64,000 nucleotides of DNA from Bacteroidaceae bacterium (lineage in GTDB: Bacteria; Bacteroidota; Bacteroidia; Bacteroidales; Bacteroidaceae): the NCBI GenBank assembly GCA_902362595.1, contig CABIXF010000003.1:63013-127012 (forward strand), given 5' to 3'. Shown here one piece after another: positions 49,190-58,209 of the stretch. The first letter of the stretch is position 1, and each line of letters opens with the position of its first letter. The translations under genes were made by a program, and so were the position numbers. The notes under the pieces were generated by a model. The model was not told the DNA's origin. It saw only the letters and a program-made list of their open reading frames with translations, and did no database searches.

Positions 49190-50236
49190 ATGAAAGAATT
49201 GATAGAACGCCTTTACCGGGAGCAGACACTGGCTCCCGGTGAATTGCGTACCCTTCTGCTGGAGTGCCGGGGGGAAAACCTCGACTTTCTCATGCAAAAG
49301 GCACGCACGGTGGCCCAAAGCCATTTCGGCAACAAAATCTATATCCGCGGCCTCATCGAAGTGGGCAATTGCTGCCACAACGACTGTCTGTATTGCGGTA
49401 TCCGGAGAAGCAACCGCCACCTGGAACGCTACCGCCTAGATGAGGAAACCATTCTGGCCTGCTGCCGCCACGGATACGAACTGGGATTCCGTACGTTTGT
49501 GCTGCAAGGAGGCGAAGACAACTACATGACCGATGAACGGGTCACCTCCATAGTGGCCGCCATCCGTACCTTCTTTCCCGATGTGGCCATCACCCTTTCC
49601 CTCGGTGAACGCCCTACCGTTTCCTACGAACGTTTTTTTCAGGCGGGAGCCAACCGCTACCTGCTGCGTCACGAGACGCACAACGAAGCCCATTACCGTC
49701 GTCTGCACCCCGACAGCATGTCACTTTCCAACCGTCTGCGATGTCTGGAAGACCTGAAACGCATCGGATTCCAGACGGGTACCGGCATCATGGTGGGAAG
49801 TCCGGGGCAAACCGTCGATAACCTGGTGGAAGACATTCTCTTCATCGAGCAGTTCCGCCCTCAGATGATTGGCATCGGACCTTTCCTGCCGCATCACGAC
49901 ACTCCCTTTGCTTCCTGTCCGCCCGGCAGCCTGACTCAGACCCTGACGTTGCTCTCCATTTTCCGGCTGATGCACCCGCAGGCACTGATTCCCTCGACCA
50001 CCGCACTGGCCAGCCTCACGCCCGACGGACGGGAGAAAGGTATCCTGGCAGGCGGTAACGTAGTGATGCCCAACCTTTCGCCGGTGGAACAACGGAAGAA
50101 ATATGCCTTGTACGATCACAAAGCCTCCATGGGTTCGGAAGCCGCCGAAGGATTGCGTCTGCTGGCACAACGGCTGGCAGCCATCGGATATGAAATAGAT
50201 AAAAGCCGCGGAGACTATCCCGGCAAGACGTTATAA
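49190..50236 (+). CDS. hydE: [FeFe]-hydrogenase maturase HydE (radical SAM)
   Basis: 348 residues. The radical SAM cluster motif is NCCHNDCLYCG (Cys62, Cys66, Cys69). LRHETHNEAHYRRLHP and GTGIMVGSPGQT are typical HydE/BioB-like barrel segments. The second auxiliary cluster at the C-terminus of T. maritima HydE is absent: no cysteine remains in the last ~60 residues. In the family HydE helps build the dithiomethylamine bridge. It starts 3 bp after the hydrogenase gene. Confidence 0.92.
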   Translation: MKELIERLYREQTLAPGELRTLLLECRGENLDFLMQKARTVAQSHFGNKIYIRGLIEVGNCCHNDCLYCGIRRSNRHLERYRLDEETILACCRHGYELGFRTFVLQGGEDNYMTDERVTSIVAAIRTFFPDVAITLSLGERPTVSYERFFQAGANRYLLRHETHNEAHYRRLHPDSMSLSNRLRCLEDLKRIGFQTGTGIMVGSPGQTVDNLVEDILFIEQFRPQMIGIGPFLPHHDTPFASCPPGSLTQTLTLLSIFRLMHPQALIPSTTALASLTPDGREKGILAGGNVVMPNLSPVEQRKKYALYDHKASMGSEAAEGLRLLAQRLAAIGYEIDKSRGDYPGKTL

Positions 50237-50250
50237 CTTACATTGCAACT

Positions 50251-51669
50251 ATGTACAAGATTGATTCTCAAAAGGCAGAGGAATTTATCTGCCACGAAGA
50301 AATTCTGGATACCCTGGAATATGCCCAAAGCAAGAGCCAGGACAAGGAACTGATACGTTCCATCATTGAAAAGGCCCGCCTGTGCAAGGGACTCTCCCAC
50401 CGCGAAGCTGCCGTACTCTTGGAATGCAACGACCCGGAACTGGTGGAGGAAATCTACCATCTGGCCCGCGAAATCAAGCAGAAATTCTACGGTAACCGCA
50501 TCGTGATGTTCGCCCCGCTGTACTTGTCGAACTATTGCGTGAACAGCTGTACCTATTGTCCCTACCACGCGAAGAACAAGACCATCGCCCGCAAGAAACT
50601 GACACAGGAGGACATCCGCCGCGAGGTCATCGCCCTGCAGGACATGGGGCACAAACGCCTGGCACTGGAAGCCGGCGAAGACCCTATCCACAATCCACTT
50701 GAGTACATTTTGGAGTCCATCCAGACCATCTATAACATCAAGCACAAGAACGGAGCCATCCGACGGGTGAACGTGAACATTGCCGCCACTACGGTAGAAA
50801 ACTACCGTCGCCTGAAAGAGGCCGGCATCGGCACCTATATCCTGTTTCAGGAAACCTATCACAAGGAAAACTACGAAAAATTGCACCCCAGAGGTCCGAA
50901 GAGCAACTATGCTTACCACACGGAAGCCATGGACCGCGCCATGCAGGGAGGCATTGACGACGTGGGCATCGGTGTATTGTTCGGCCTGAACACTTACCGC
51001 TATGATTTTGTGGGACTGCTGATGCATGCTGAACACCTGGAAGCAACCTACGGCGTAGGTCCGCACACCATCAGTGTGCCGCGTATCTGCTCGGCCGACG
51101 ACATCGATGCTTCCACCTTCGAGAACGCCATCTCCGACGAAATATTTCAGAAGATTGTGGCCGTCATCCGCATCAGCGTGCCTTACACCGGCATGATTAT
51201 CTCTACCCGTGAATCGCAGCGTTCCCGCGAAAAAGTGCTGGCCCTCGGCGTATCACAAATCAGCGGTGGTTCCCGCACCAGCGTGGGAGGCTATGCCACC
51301 GAAGAACTGCCGGAAGAAAACTCGGCTCAGTTCGACGTGAGCGACCACCGCAGCCTGGATGAAATCGTGGCCTGGCTGCTGAAACTGGGCTACATTCCCA
51401 GCTTCTGTACGGCCTGCTACCGCGAAGGACGTACGGGCGACCGCTTTATGTCGCTGGTCAAAACCGGACAAATCGCCAACTGTTGTGCGCCCAATGCCTT
51501 GATGACGCTTCAGGAGTATCTTTATGACTATGCCTCACCGGAAACACGCCGTTTGGCAGAAGACATGATCCGCAAGCAGATGGAAGAGATTCCCAATCCC
51601 GCCATCCGTAAAAGAGCGTTGGAGAATCTGGAACGGATTGCCGAAGGGAAACGCGACTTCCGTTTCTAA
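50251..51669 (+). CDS. hydG: [FeFe]-hydrogenase maturase HydG (radical SAM tyrosine lyase)
   Basis: 472 residues. Radical SAM motif NYCVNSCTYCPYH (Cys96, Cys100, Cys103). C-terminal auxiliary cluster motif C386TAC389-X21-C411C412 in the region with REGRTGDRF and ANCCAPNALMTLQEYL, as in HydG. It splits tyrosine to give CO and CN- ligands of the H-cluster. It begins 14 bp after hydE. Confidence 0.95.
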   Translation: MYKIDSQKAEEFICHEEILDTLEYAQSKSQDKELIRSIIEKARLCKGLSHREAAVLLECNDPELVEEIYHLAREIKQKFYGNRIVMFAPLYLSNYCVNSCTYCPYHAKNKTIARKKLTQEDIRREVIALQDMGHKRLALEAGEDPIHNPLEYILESIQTIYNIKHKNGAIRRVNVNIAATTVENYRRLKEAGIGTYILFQETYHKENYEKLHPRGPKSNYAYHTEAMDRAMQGGIDDVGIGVLFGLNTYRYDFVGLLMHAEHLEATYGVGPHTISVPRICSADDIDASTFENAISDEIFQKIVAVIRISVPYTGMIISTRESQRSREKVLALGVSQISGGSRTSVGGYATEELPEENSAQFDVSDHRSLDEIVAWLLKLGYIPSFCTACYREGRTGDRFMSLVKTGQIANCCAPNALMTLQEYLYDYASPETRRLAEDMIRKQMEEIPNPAIRKRALENLERIAEGKRDFRF

Positions 51670-51697
51670 ATGTAGGACTTAAAGACTTATTAAACGT

Positions 51698-52882
51698 ATG
51701 AACGATACCCCCCGTGCCAACCGACTGCACATCGGTCTGTTTGGCAAACGCAACGCCGGAAAGTCGTCGCTGATCAATGCCCTGACGCATCAGGACACGG
51801 CCCTTGTGTCGGAAATCCCCGGCACGACCACCGACCCGGTTTTCAAGGCCATGGAAATCCATGGCCTCGGTCCTTGCGTGTTCATTGATACGGCCGGATT
51901 TGACGATGAAGGTGAACTGGGCGAACTCCGCATCCGACAGACACAGCGTGCGCTGGAAAAGACAGACATCGCCCTGATGGTCTGCACCGACGACCACTTG
52001 GAAGAAGAATTGCACTGGCAGCACCTGTTGAAGGAAAAGAATGTACCCATCATCTGGATATTGAACAAATGTGACCAACTGCCCGATGCCGAGCAGACCA
52101 TGCGCCGAATTGAAAAACAATGCGGACAGGTTCCTCTGCTGGTGAGCACCCTCACCGGACAAGGGCTGGATGACATTCTGCGCAGCCTCCGGCACAAGTT
52201 GCCGGATGAAACCATGGCACAAGGCATTGTAGGCCGGCTGGTGGAAGAAAACGACACCGTCATGCTGGTCATGCCGCAGGACATCCAGGCTCCCAAAGGC
52301 CGCCTCATCCTGCCGCAAGTACAGACCATCCGGGGACTGCTGGACCGCAGATGCCTGGTGATGAGCTGTACCACCGACAAGATTGATGCCATGCTAGCTG
52401 CCTTGTCCCGTCCGCCGAAGCTGATTATTACCGACTCACAGGTGTTCCGTACGGTGTATGACAAGAAACCTGCCGAAAGCCGGCTTACCTCCTTCTCCGT
52501 CCTCTTTGCACAGTACAAAGGTGACATCGACTACTACCTGGAAGGAGCCAATGCCATTGCCCGGCTGACCCCGGACTCACGAGTATTGATTGCCGAGGCA
52601 TGTACACATGCCCCGCTGGCAGAAGACATCGGACGGGTGAAAATTCCGAACATGCTCCGCAAGCGCATCGGCGAAAGCCTGCAAATCGACATCGTATCGG
52701 GCACGGACTTCCCAGAAGACCTGACCCCATACGACCTGATTATTCATTGCGGGGCCTGCATGTTCAACCGCAAGTATGTGCTGAACCGCATCGACCGGGC
52801 TCGCACCCAGCAGGTTCCCATGACCAACTACGGAGTGACCATTGCCTACCTGGCGGGGATTCTGGATAAGATAGATTACTGA
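51698..52882 (+). CDS. hydF: [FeFe]-hydrogenase maturase HydF (GTPase scaffold)
   Basis: 394 residues. The GTPase domain has GKRNAGKSSLIN (P-loop 16-23), TTTDPV and DTAGFDDEG; NKCD is the G4 motif. The Fe-S domain has ACTHA (Cys302, His304) and HCGAC (His350, Cys351, Cys354), the CxH...HCxxC pattern of HydF. It carries the 2Fe subcluster to the hydrogenase. It starts 28 bp after hydG and ends the cluster. Confidence 0.95.
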   Translation: MNDTPRANRLHIGLFGKRNAGKSSLINALTHQDTALVSEIPGTTTDPVFKAMEIHGLGPCVFIDTAGFDDEGELGELRIRQTQRALEKTDIALMVCTDDHLEEELHWQHLLKEKNVPIIWILNKCDQLPDAEQTMRRIEKQCGQVPLLVSTLTGQGLDDILRSLRHKLPDETMAQGIVGRLVEENDTVMLVMPQDIQAPKGRLILPQVQTIRGLLDRRCLVMSCTTDKIDAMLAALSRPPKLIITDSQVFRTVYDKKPAESRLTSFSVLFAQYKGDIDYYLEGANAIARLTPDSRVLIAEACTHAPLAEDIGRVKIPNMLRKRIGESLQIDIVSGTDFPEDLTPYDLIIHCGACMFNRKYVLNRIDRARTQQVPMTNYGVTIAYLAGILDKIDY

Positions 52883-52898
52883 TTTCTGAGAAGTAAGA

Positions 52899-53546
52899 CT
52901 AGTTACCCTTCGTTATTCTGACGTGGATTGTTCCCTCAGAGGGCTTATCCTCCTCTAAGCGGAGGGTATAATACACATAATCGTCAATGCCATACTTCTC
53001 ATACCATTTGCGTGGCTCTACTCCGGAGTCACGCAAACCACAAAAGTAAGTACCTCCCTCAACAGGAATACCGGAAGTATAACTCATAATAGGGGTTTCA
53101 AGGCCATCGCCCGGTGTGTATGTCTCCATGAGAATCTTGTTTCTGCCCACGCATACCGTATCCGTAAACAACCCCATATTGGCTGCAGAATTATCTAGAG
53201 GCGAATAAAAACAAGTAATACGCAGACTGTCTTCCTTGTAGGGTACAGCCATAAAGTCAACAGTCTCTACGCTGTCGACCAATATCAAATGAAGGAAATC
53301 GGGTAATAGTTCACGTTTTGTAAATATACCTTTATGGCAAGATACCTTTTGTAGCTTGGCACGCTTTCCATTAAACTCGCCCCGGATTGTCAGTCTCAGA
53401 TGCTGCACACCTTGCATCTGGAAATATTCCTGCAAAGGCACGGAAAGAGAATGTGCCGGGTACTCATAACTAACTTTCACTTGTTGTGCCCATACAGGCA
53501 TACTTAACAGGAGCAATAAGACTGCCCCCAAAATTTGTCTCTTCAT
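52899..53546 (-). CDS. Secreted protein, unknown function
   Basis: 215 residues with a signal peptide (MKRQILGAVLLLLLSMPVWAQ). Strand-rich mature region (VSYEYPAHSLSVPLQEYF, YYTLRLEEDKPSEGTIHVRI) with several Cys that could pair. No known family recognised. It is convergent with hydF, 17 bp away. Confidence 0.7.
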   Translation of the reverse strand: MKRQILGAVLLLLLSMPVWAQQVKVSYEYPAHSLSVPLQEYFQMQGVQHLRLTIRGEFNGKRAKLQKVSCHKGIFTKRELLPDFLHLILVDSVETVDFMAVPYKEDSLRITCFYSPLDNSAANMGLFTDTVCVGRNKILMETYTPGDGLETPIMSYTSGIPVEGGTYFCGLRDSGVEPRKWYEKYGIDDYVYYTLRLEEDKPSEGTIHVRITKGN

Positions 53547-53682
53547 AACGGTCTCTTTTTATCTTATTTTCCTCCTCAAATATAGGTATTTCAGACAAGA
53601 AACAGACCTTCACCTACAAAAAATGTGGCGCATACTTCTCAGCATGCACCACACCGTTATCCATTCTTTCCAATATCAAAAA

Positions 53683-54411
53683 TCAACATACGATTTCTCG
53701 TTCAATCTCCTCAAAGCGCGGGAAAAGCAGATTGTTTTCCAGGTGAATATGTTCGAACAAAGCATCCACAAACGCCTCCAGTTCCTGCATCAGCAAACGG
53801 TAGCTGCCACAGCCATCCTGAGGCACCGAGAAATAATCCGTCAGCTGAATGATGTGCAAGTAGCGGTTTCCCTCTCCTTCATGCTCCATCTTCATCACCC
53901 GGATAGGATTGGAAATCGTACCACAGTGCATCGGTGCCATACGCTGCCCCTGTTCCTTCGCCGCATACAGCTCATAGAGATACGGGAACAACACATTTTC
54001 CTCTTTCTGCAAGTGCATTTCCAAATCTTCCAGCGACTCGCTCACCAGCGCCTTCAGCTCATGCAATTCCGGATGTGCTTCCCCATGCACACGCTCCACT
54101 TTTTCCAGCAATGCCAGCAGCTCCGGTCCATTGGCACGGATACCGCGGTGGTGTATCTTCAGGATATAATCCATCAACAAGTCCAACGGCCATGAAGCAA
54201 ACGGAATCCGCCCGTTCCCGGCCTCTTCCTGACGCGTCAATGCCTGCTCCACGTCTTCCATCGACAAGTTCAAATCGGCACAAGCCTTTTCCAGCGTCAC
54301 CTCTCCATGACAGCAGAAGTCGATGCCATATTTCTTGAATACTTTCGCTGCAGCAAAGTCATCGGCTACAATCTGTCCTACACTCGTATATTTCCAGTCT
54401 TTCGTTTCCAT
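53683..54411 (-). CDS. ytfE: Iron-sulfur cluster repair di-iron protein (RIC/YtfE/ScdA family)
   Basis: 242 residues. The N-terminal ScdA_N part (VGQIVADDFAAAKVFKKYGIDFCCHG) is followed by a hemerythrin-like domain with metal-binding His in LDLLMDYILKIHHRG, RVHGEAHPELHEL, MEHEGEGNRYLHII and LFEHIHLENNLLFPRF. It repairs Fe-S clusters damaged by NO or oxidants; relevant to a genome with [FeFe]-hydrogenase and Fe-S-rich enzymes. It is divergent from the CobW gene, with a CRP-like dyad upstream. Confidence 0.93.
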   Translation of the reverse strand: METKDWKYTSVGQIVADDFAAAKVFKKYGIDFCCHGEVTLEKACADLNLSMEDVEQALTRQEEAGNGRIPFASWPLDLLMDYILKIHHRGIRANGPELLALLEKVERVHGEAHPELHELKALVSESLEDLEMHLQKEENVLFPYLYELYAAKEQGQRMAPMHCGTISNPIRVMKMEHEGEGNRYLHIIQLTDYFSVPQDGCGSYRLLMQELEAFVDALFEHIHLENNLLFPRFEEIEREIVC

Positions 54412-54440
54412 ATTCTTTTCTTTTTATTTGATTACGGGTG

Positions 54441-54485
54441 CAAAGATAAGGCCTCCCCTCCAGAAACTTTGTCACCTATGTGACA
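54441..54485 (-). promoter_or_regulatory. ytfE promoter with perfect CRP/FNR-like dyad TGTCAC-N4-GTGACA
   Basis: On the minus strand TATCTTTG (54448-54441) is the -7 box. The perfect dyad TGTCACCTATGTGACA (54470-54485) is centred at 54477.5, about 40 bp upstream of the start predicted from that box. This is the usual activator distance for CRP/FNR-family proteins, such as HcpR-type NO sensors. The dyad is also about 75-90 bp upstream of the cobW start. Confidence 0.6.
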
Positions 54486-54552
54486 CCGACCTATAACGAA
54501 AGTTAAACCCGTGTTCTGCCGAAAAGAAGTGACACTATATGCAGAAAAACAC

Positions 54553-54560
54553 TAACTTTG
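54553..54560 (+). promoter_or_regulatory. -7 element of the CobW-type gene
   Basis: TAACTTTG lies 28 nt before the ATG at 54589. No clear -33 TTTG. Confidence 0.45.
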
Positions 54561-54588
54561 CAGGCACGTAAAAAAACAGAACAATAAG

Positions 54589-55842
54589 ATGAAAACAAAA
54601 GACATGCCTATACTCCTGCTCACCGGTTATCTAGGAAGCGGGAAAACCACTTTATTGAATTATTTGCTGAGCAACCGTGAAGGAATCAAGTTTGCTGTCA
54701 TCGTGAACGACATCGGTGAAGTCAACATCGATGCGGAACTGATTCAGAAAGGCGGCATCGTGGGCCAGAAAGAAGACAGCCTCGTGGCCCTGCAGAACGG
54801 TTGCATCTGCTGTACGCTCCGCACCGACCTCATCGAACAGATTTTCGAACTGATGAAAATGCAGCGTTTCGACTACATCGTCATCGAAGCCAGCGGAGTA
54901 TGTGAACCGGAGCCTATCGCCCGTACCATCTGTTCCATTCCCCAGCTGGGTGGAGCCTATACCAAATACGGAACCTGCCGCCTCGACAACATCGTGACGG
55001 TGGTCGATGCCCTTCGTCTGCAAAGCGAATTTGACTGTGGAAAGGAACTGACCCGCAAGGATCTGGAAGAAGAAGACATTGCCAACCTGCTGATTCAGCA
55101 GATAGAGTTCTGTTCTACTATCCTGCTGAACAAAGCTTCTGAAGTCAGCCCGGAAGAACTGGACCGCATCCGAAGCATCATCCGTAACATCCAGCCCCGT
55201 GCAGAAATCATCGAATGTGACTATGCAAAGGTAGATTTGGACAAGATTGTCGGTACTCACCGTTTCGACTACGAAAAGGTAGCCACTTCTGCAGCCTGGA
55301 TTCACGAAATAGAACGTCCGGTAACCGAGGAAGAAGAGGCCGAAGCTCATGCTCACGAAGGACATCACCATGACCATGAGCATGAGGAACACGAGCACGA
55401 AGCGCATGATCATGACCACGAGCATGGACATCATCATCACGACCACGAACATCACCATGACGAAGGCGAAACGGAGGAATACGGCATCAGCAGTTTCGTG
55501 TACTATCGCCGTCCGTCCTTCGACATTCATAAGTTCGACCGGTTCCTGGCAACCAAATGGCCGCGCAACGTGATTCGTGCCAAAGGGGTATGCTACTTTG
55601 CCCACAACCGTGACATGTCGTTCCTCTTCGAACAGGCAGGACGCCAGAAACAGATTACAGAAGCTGGACTCTGGTATGCCACCATGCCCGAAGACGAACT
55701 TATTGAAATGATGAAACGCGAACCTGGACTGGTGAGAGACTGGGACGAACGCTACGGTGACCGCATGCAGAAGATTGTCTTCATCGGCCAGCACCTCGAC
55801 AAGGAACAGCTGATTAAAGACTTGGATGCTTGTCTGGAATAA
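54589..55842 (+). CDS. CobW/P47K-family GTPase, His-rich (COG0523)
   Basis: 417 residues. P-loop GYLGSGKTTLL (about 13-23), metal motif GCICCTLR (Cys72, Cys74, Cys75), NKASEVSPEEL and a C-terminal CobW domain. Between about residues 253 and 297 lies a His/Asp/Glu-rich loop with 21 histidines, a strong candidate metal store. COG0523 proteins act as metallochaperones for Zn, Co or others; the metal here is unknown. It is followed by a 13-bp perfect hairpin terminator. Confidence 0.9.
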   Translation: MKTKDMPILLLTGYLGSGKTTLLNYLLSNREGIKFAVIVNDIGEVNIDAELIQKGGIVGQKEDSLVALQNGCICCTLRTDLIEQIFELMKMQRFDYIVIEASGVCEPEPIARTICSIPQLGGAYTKYGTCRLDNIVTVVDALRLQSEFDCGKELTRKDLEEEDIANLLIQQIEFCSTILLNKASEVSPEELDRIRSIIRNIQPRAEIIECDYAKVDLDKIVGTHRFDYEKVATSAAWIHEIERPVTEEEEAEAHAHEGHHHDHEHEEHEHEAHDHDHEHGHHHHDHEHHHDEGETEEYGISSFVYYRRPSFDIHKFDRFLATKWPRNVIRAKGVCYFAHNRDMSFLFEQAGRQKQITEAGLWYATMPEDELIEMMKREPGLVRDWDERYGDRMQKIVFIGQHLDKEQLIKDLDACLE

Positions 55843-55865
55843 CTTGAAACAAACTAAATAAAAAT

Positions 55866-55909
55866 ATGCCTTCCTGAGTCCGCCGATTAAGCGCTTCAGG
55901 AAGGCATAC
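55866..55909. terminator. Bidirectional terminator between the CobW gene and the GH28-like gene
   Basis: TATGCCTTCCTGA (55866-55878) and TCAGGAAGGCATA (55897-55909) are perfect 13-bp arms with an 18-nt loop. It lies between two convergent genes and can end both. Confidence 0.85.
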
Positions 55910-55954
55910 TTGCTTTTCACCTTTATAATATATATTGACCTTTCCGGCCTCTAC

Positions 55955-57493
55955 TCAATCCACCTCCTGCAACTGTTCCTTTACGGTGGCATCCACTTCC
56001 TGCAACGTGCATTTCCGCAAGACTACCTGTCCTGCCTGCTTGTTCTCCGGCAGATCAATCCCCGTCAGACGAATACCGCTTACCCGGTCGAACACAAAAG
56101 CCGGACGGAAATCATCTTCCTGCAAACGCAGTTTGATGTGACGCATCTGAATTCCTTTCACATGGCGCACATAAAATCCCCACGAAGGCAGTTCCTCAAA
56201 CATGGTAAACTCCGGATATCCCTTTTCATTTTCAGGCACATCCTTCAACCGGCTCACCGACATGTAGGCCATCCCCCGCGTAGCACGGCCCGGATACACA
56301 ATCTCGATGTTCTCCAACGTCACATCTTCAATATCATGCCCCGGTATGCCTGAAATGGAACTGGGGAACGGGTTATGGAAGAACGTCACCGAAGGTCCCC
56401 GCAAGTCATAATTAAGGTCCGGACGGCCAAAAGGCACTTCCACATACACATTCTTGATGGACACATGACGCAAGTACCCCGGCTGGTCTCCCGAACGATG
56501 CCCCAGACGGATAAAAATCGCATTGCCCGTATTCACCGCATGTACATTGGAGACCTGCACATGCTCAATCTCCGCTCCGTCGACCGACTCAATGGCAATG
56601 GCCGAACGGTAGGTATCCTTTACCCAGATGCTATCAATCTTTACATTCTTGAATCCACCGAGTGACTCCGTACCAAACTTGATGGCACTGGCACTGCTGA
56701 TGATGTGACAGTTGGAAATAGAAACTCCGTCGTTCCAAGCCCCCCGGTTGTGCGATTTCAGGCAGATGCCGTCATCGGCAGAGTTGATGTAACAGTTTGA
56801 AATGCGTACCCTCTTACAGTCGCTGATATCAATCCCATCGTTGTTCCAGTAAGCCCGGTTTTCGACATGCAGACTGTCCAACGTCAGGTCGGAGCACAAT
56901 GAAAACGACAATCCCCACGCGGCGCTGCTCCGAAGACGGGCATTACGGATCTCCACATTGCGACACCCGCGGATGAAAAGCAATTTCGGACGCGTATTCG
57001 GCCGCTTACAGTATGTATTATAATGCTTATCCACCAGCTCTCCCGTATGATGCAGACTGTCAATCGTCAAGGCAAGTTCCCTACCCTGGCCGTCAATGCA
57101 ACCGTCACCCCGGATACCGATATGTTCCGCCCCCTCGGCATAAATCAATGCCTGGTCAAAATGGTCATCGTTCACCTTCAGCTCCTTCTCCGTGCTGAAA
57201 CCCGGATAATCATACGGGCTCGTACTTCCCAGCAGCACCGCCTCCTTCTCCAGATAGAGCACCACATTCGATTTCAACTGCAAACTGCCGGTGAGATACC
57301 GTCCGGCAGGGAAATACAACTAGCCGCCTCCCGATGCATGCAACTTATCGATAGCAGCTTGCAGGCTGTCTGTATTCAGTGTTTTTCCATCGCCCACCAC
57401 TCCGTGACGAAGCACATTATATTCAATTGCCGTGGCTGTGTTCATCCACAAGCACAGGCCACATAAAAAAAGAAATAAGGTTTGTTTTTTCAT
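55955..57493 (-). pseudogene. GH28-like polygalacturonase gene interrupted by in-frame amber codon
   Basis: From the ATG at 57491-57493 the reading frame gives signal peptide MKKQTLFLFLCGLCLWMNTATA, then YNVLRHGVVGDGKTLNTDSL and ends at GGG before TAG at 57322-57320 (codon 58). Reading continues in the same frame, after the stop, as LYFPAGRYLTGSLQLKSNVV and 454 more codons of right-handed beta-helix sequence with NNDGIDISDCKRV and NSADDGICLKSHNRG, as in GH28. The canonical GHG motif is not evident. The stop would remove the N-terminus including the export signal unless it is suppressed or a sequence error. A restart at TTG 57319 would lack the signal peptide. Whole length would be 512 codons, normal for the family. 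Confidence 0.7.
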
Positions 57494-57607
57494 GGTATAT
57501 CTGTCTATTCACGGGTAAAAATACACATTTCATCAGACAACCACCCTATCATCCGTCCATAAAATGGCGGTATCTGACAGAATTTTTCACCTAAACCTGC
57601 AAAAAAA

Positions 57608-57644
57608 CGTCTTTTTGAGGCACTCTACCAGCCTCAAAAAGACG
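57608..57644 (-). terminator. Intrinsic terminator of the HD-domain gene
   Basis: CGTCTTTTTGAGGC (57608-57621) and GCCTCAAAAAGACG (57631-57644) are perfect 14-bp arms with a 9-nt loop. On the minus strand it is followed by seven U, and it lies 24 bp past the HD gene stop. Confidence 0.9.
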
Positions 57645-57667
57645 CCATCCAACGGCTTCCGTCTTAC

Positions 57668-58195
57668 TTACAGATACATTCTATCGAGCAATGACAAACC
57701 AGCCCGGGTCTTGAAGATCTTTTCCCGTACCTTCCGGACAGCTTCTACCGGCAGGTTGTCTTCATAAATATTGACCAGAAAATCGGCTTCCACCAGAATC
57801 TGATAGTCCATTCCCTCTATACAATCATACGTGTGATGATGCCCCACCAGCCAGCATATCCGTTCAATCTGTGCTTCAGAGAATGTGCCCATTTCGGTCA
57901 GCAGTTTCCGGGCCTCTGCCGGACCTTCCTGTTCCTGATGTTTCCCATCGCACACTCCATATTTCTTCTCGGAAATCCGGATGCCAATGTCGTGTACAAT
58001 CGCGGTCGCTTCCAGAATCAGCTGCGTAGCCGCATCCAATCCCTCTGACAAACCAATCATCCGGGCAAAGTAATGCACCTTGATGAGGTGCTGTATCCGT
58101 TTCGGGTCACCCGCATTGTAGGTCACCATCCGGTCTGACAATTCATGCAACTGCCAGACGGCTGTTTTTTTCTCGTTTACTTCCATATCTTGCAT
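57668..58195 (-). CDS. HD-domain phosphohydrolase-like protein
   Basis: 175 residues. The HD motif is HYFARMIG ... AIVHDIGIRISEKKYG, with later VGHHHTYDC and EADFLVNIYED giving further metal ligands. Likely acts on a nucleotide or small phosphate ester. Two possible starts (58195 and MEVNEKK at 58186); both keep the domain. It lies 14 bp downstream of the pyrD stop and may be cotranscribed with it. Confidence 0.85.
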   Translation of the reverse strand: MQDMEVNEKKTAVWQLHELSDRMVTYNAGDPKRIQHLIKVHYFARMIGLSEGLDAATQLILEATAIVHDIGIRISEKKYGVCDGKHQEQEGPAEARKLLTEMGTFSEAQIERICWLVGHHHTYDCIEGMDYQILVEADFLVNIYEDNLPVEAVRKVREKIFKTRAGLSLLDRMYL

Positions 58196-58209
58196 TCATA
58201 AGTTATCTT

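Noticed and set aside
47837..49420. 527-codon open frame opposite the hydrogenase and hydE
   Set aside because: Antisense to a gene with intact catalytic motifs; composition is His/Val/Phe-rich as expected for a complement, and no promoter is seen.
54652..55920. 422-codon open frame opposite the CobW gene
   Set aside because: The His-rich CobW loop becomes a Val/Met stretch on the other strand that imitates a membrane segment; this is an artefact.
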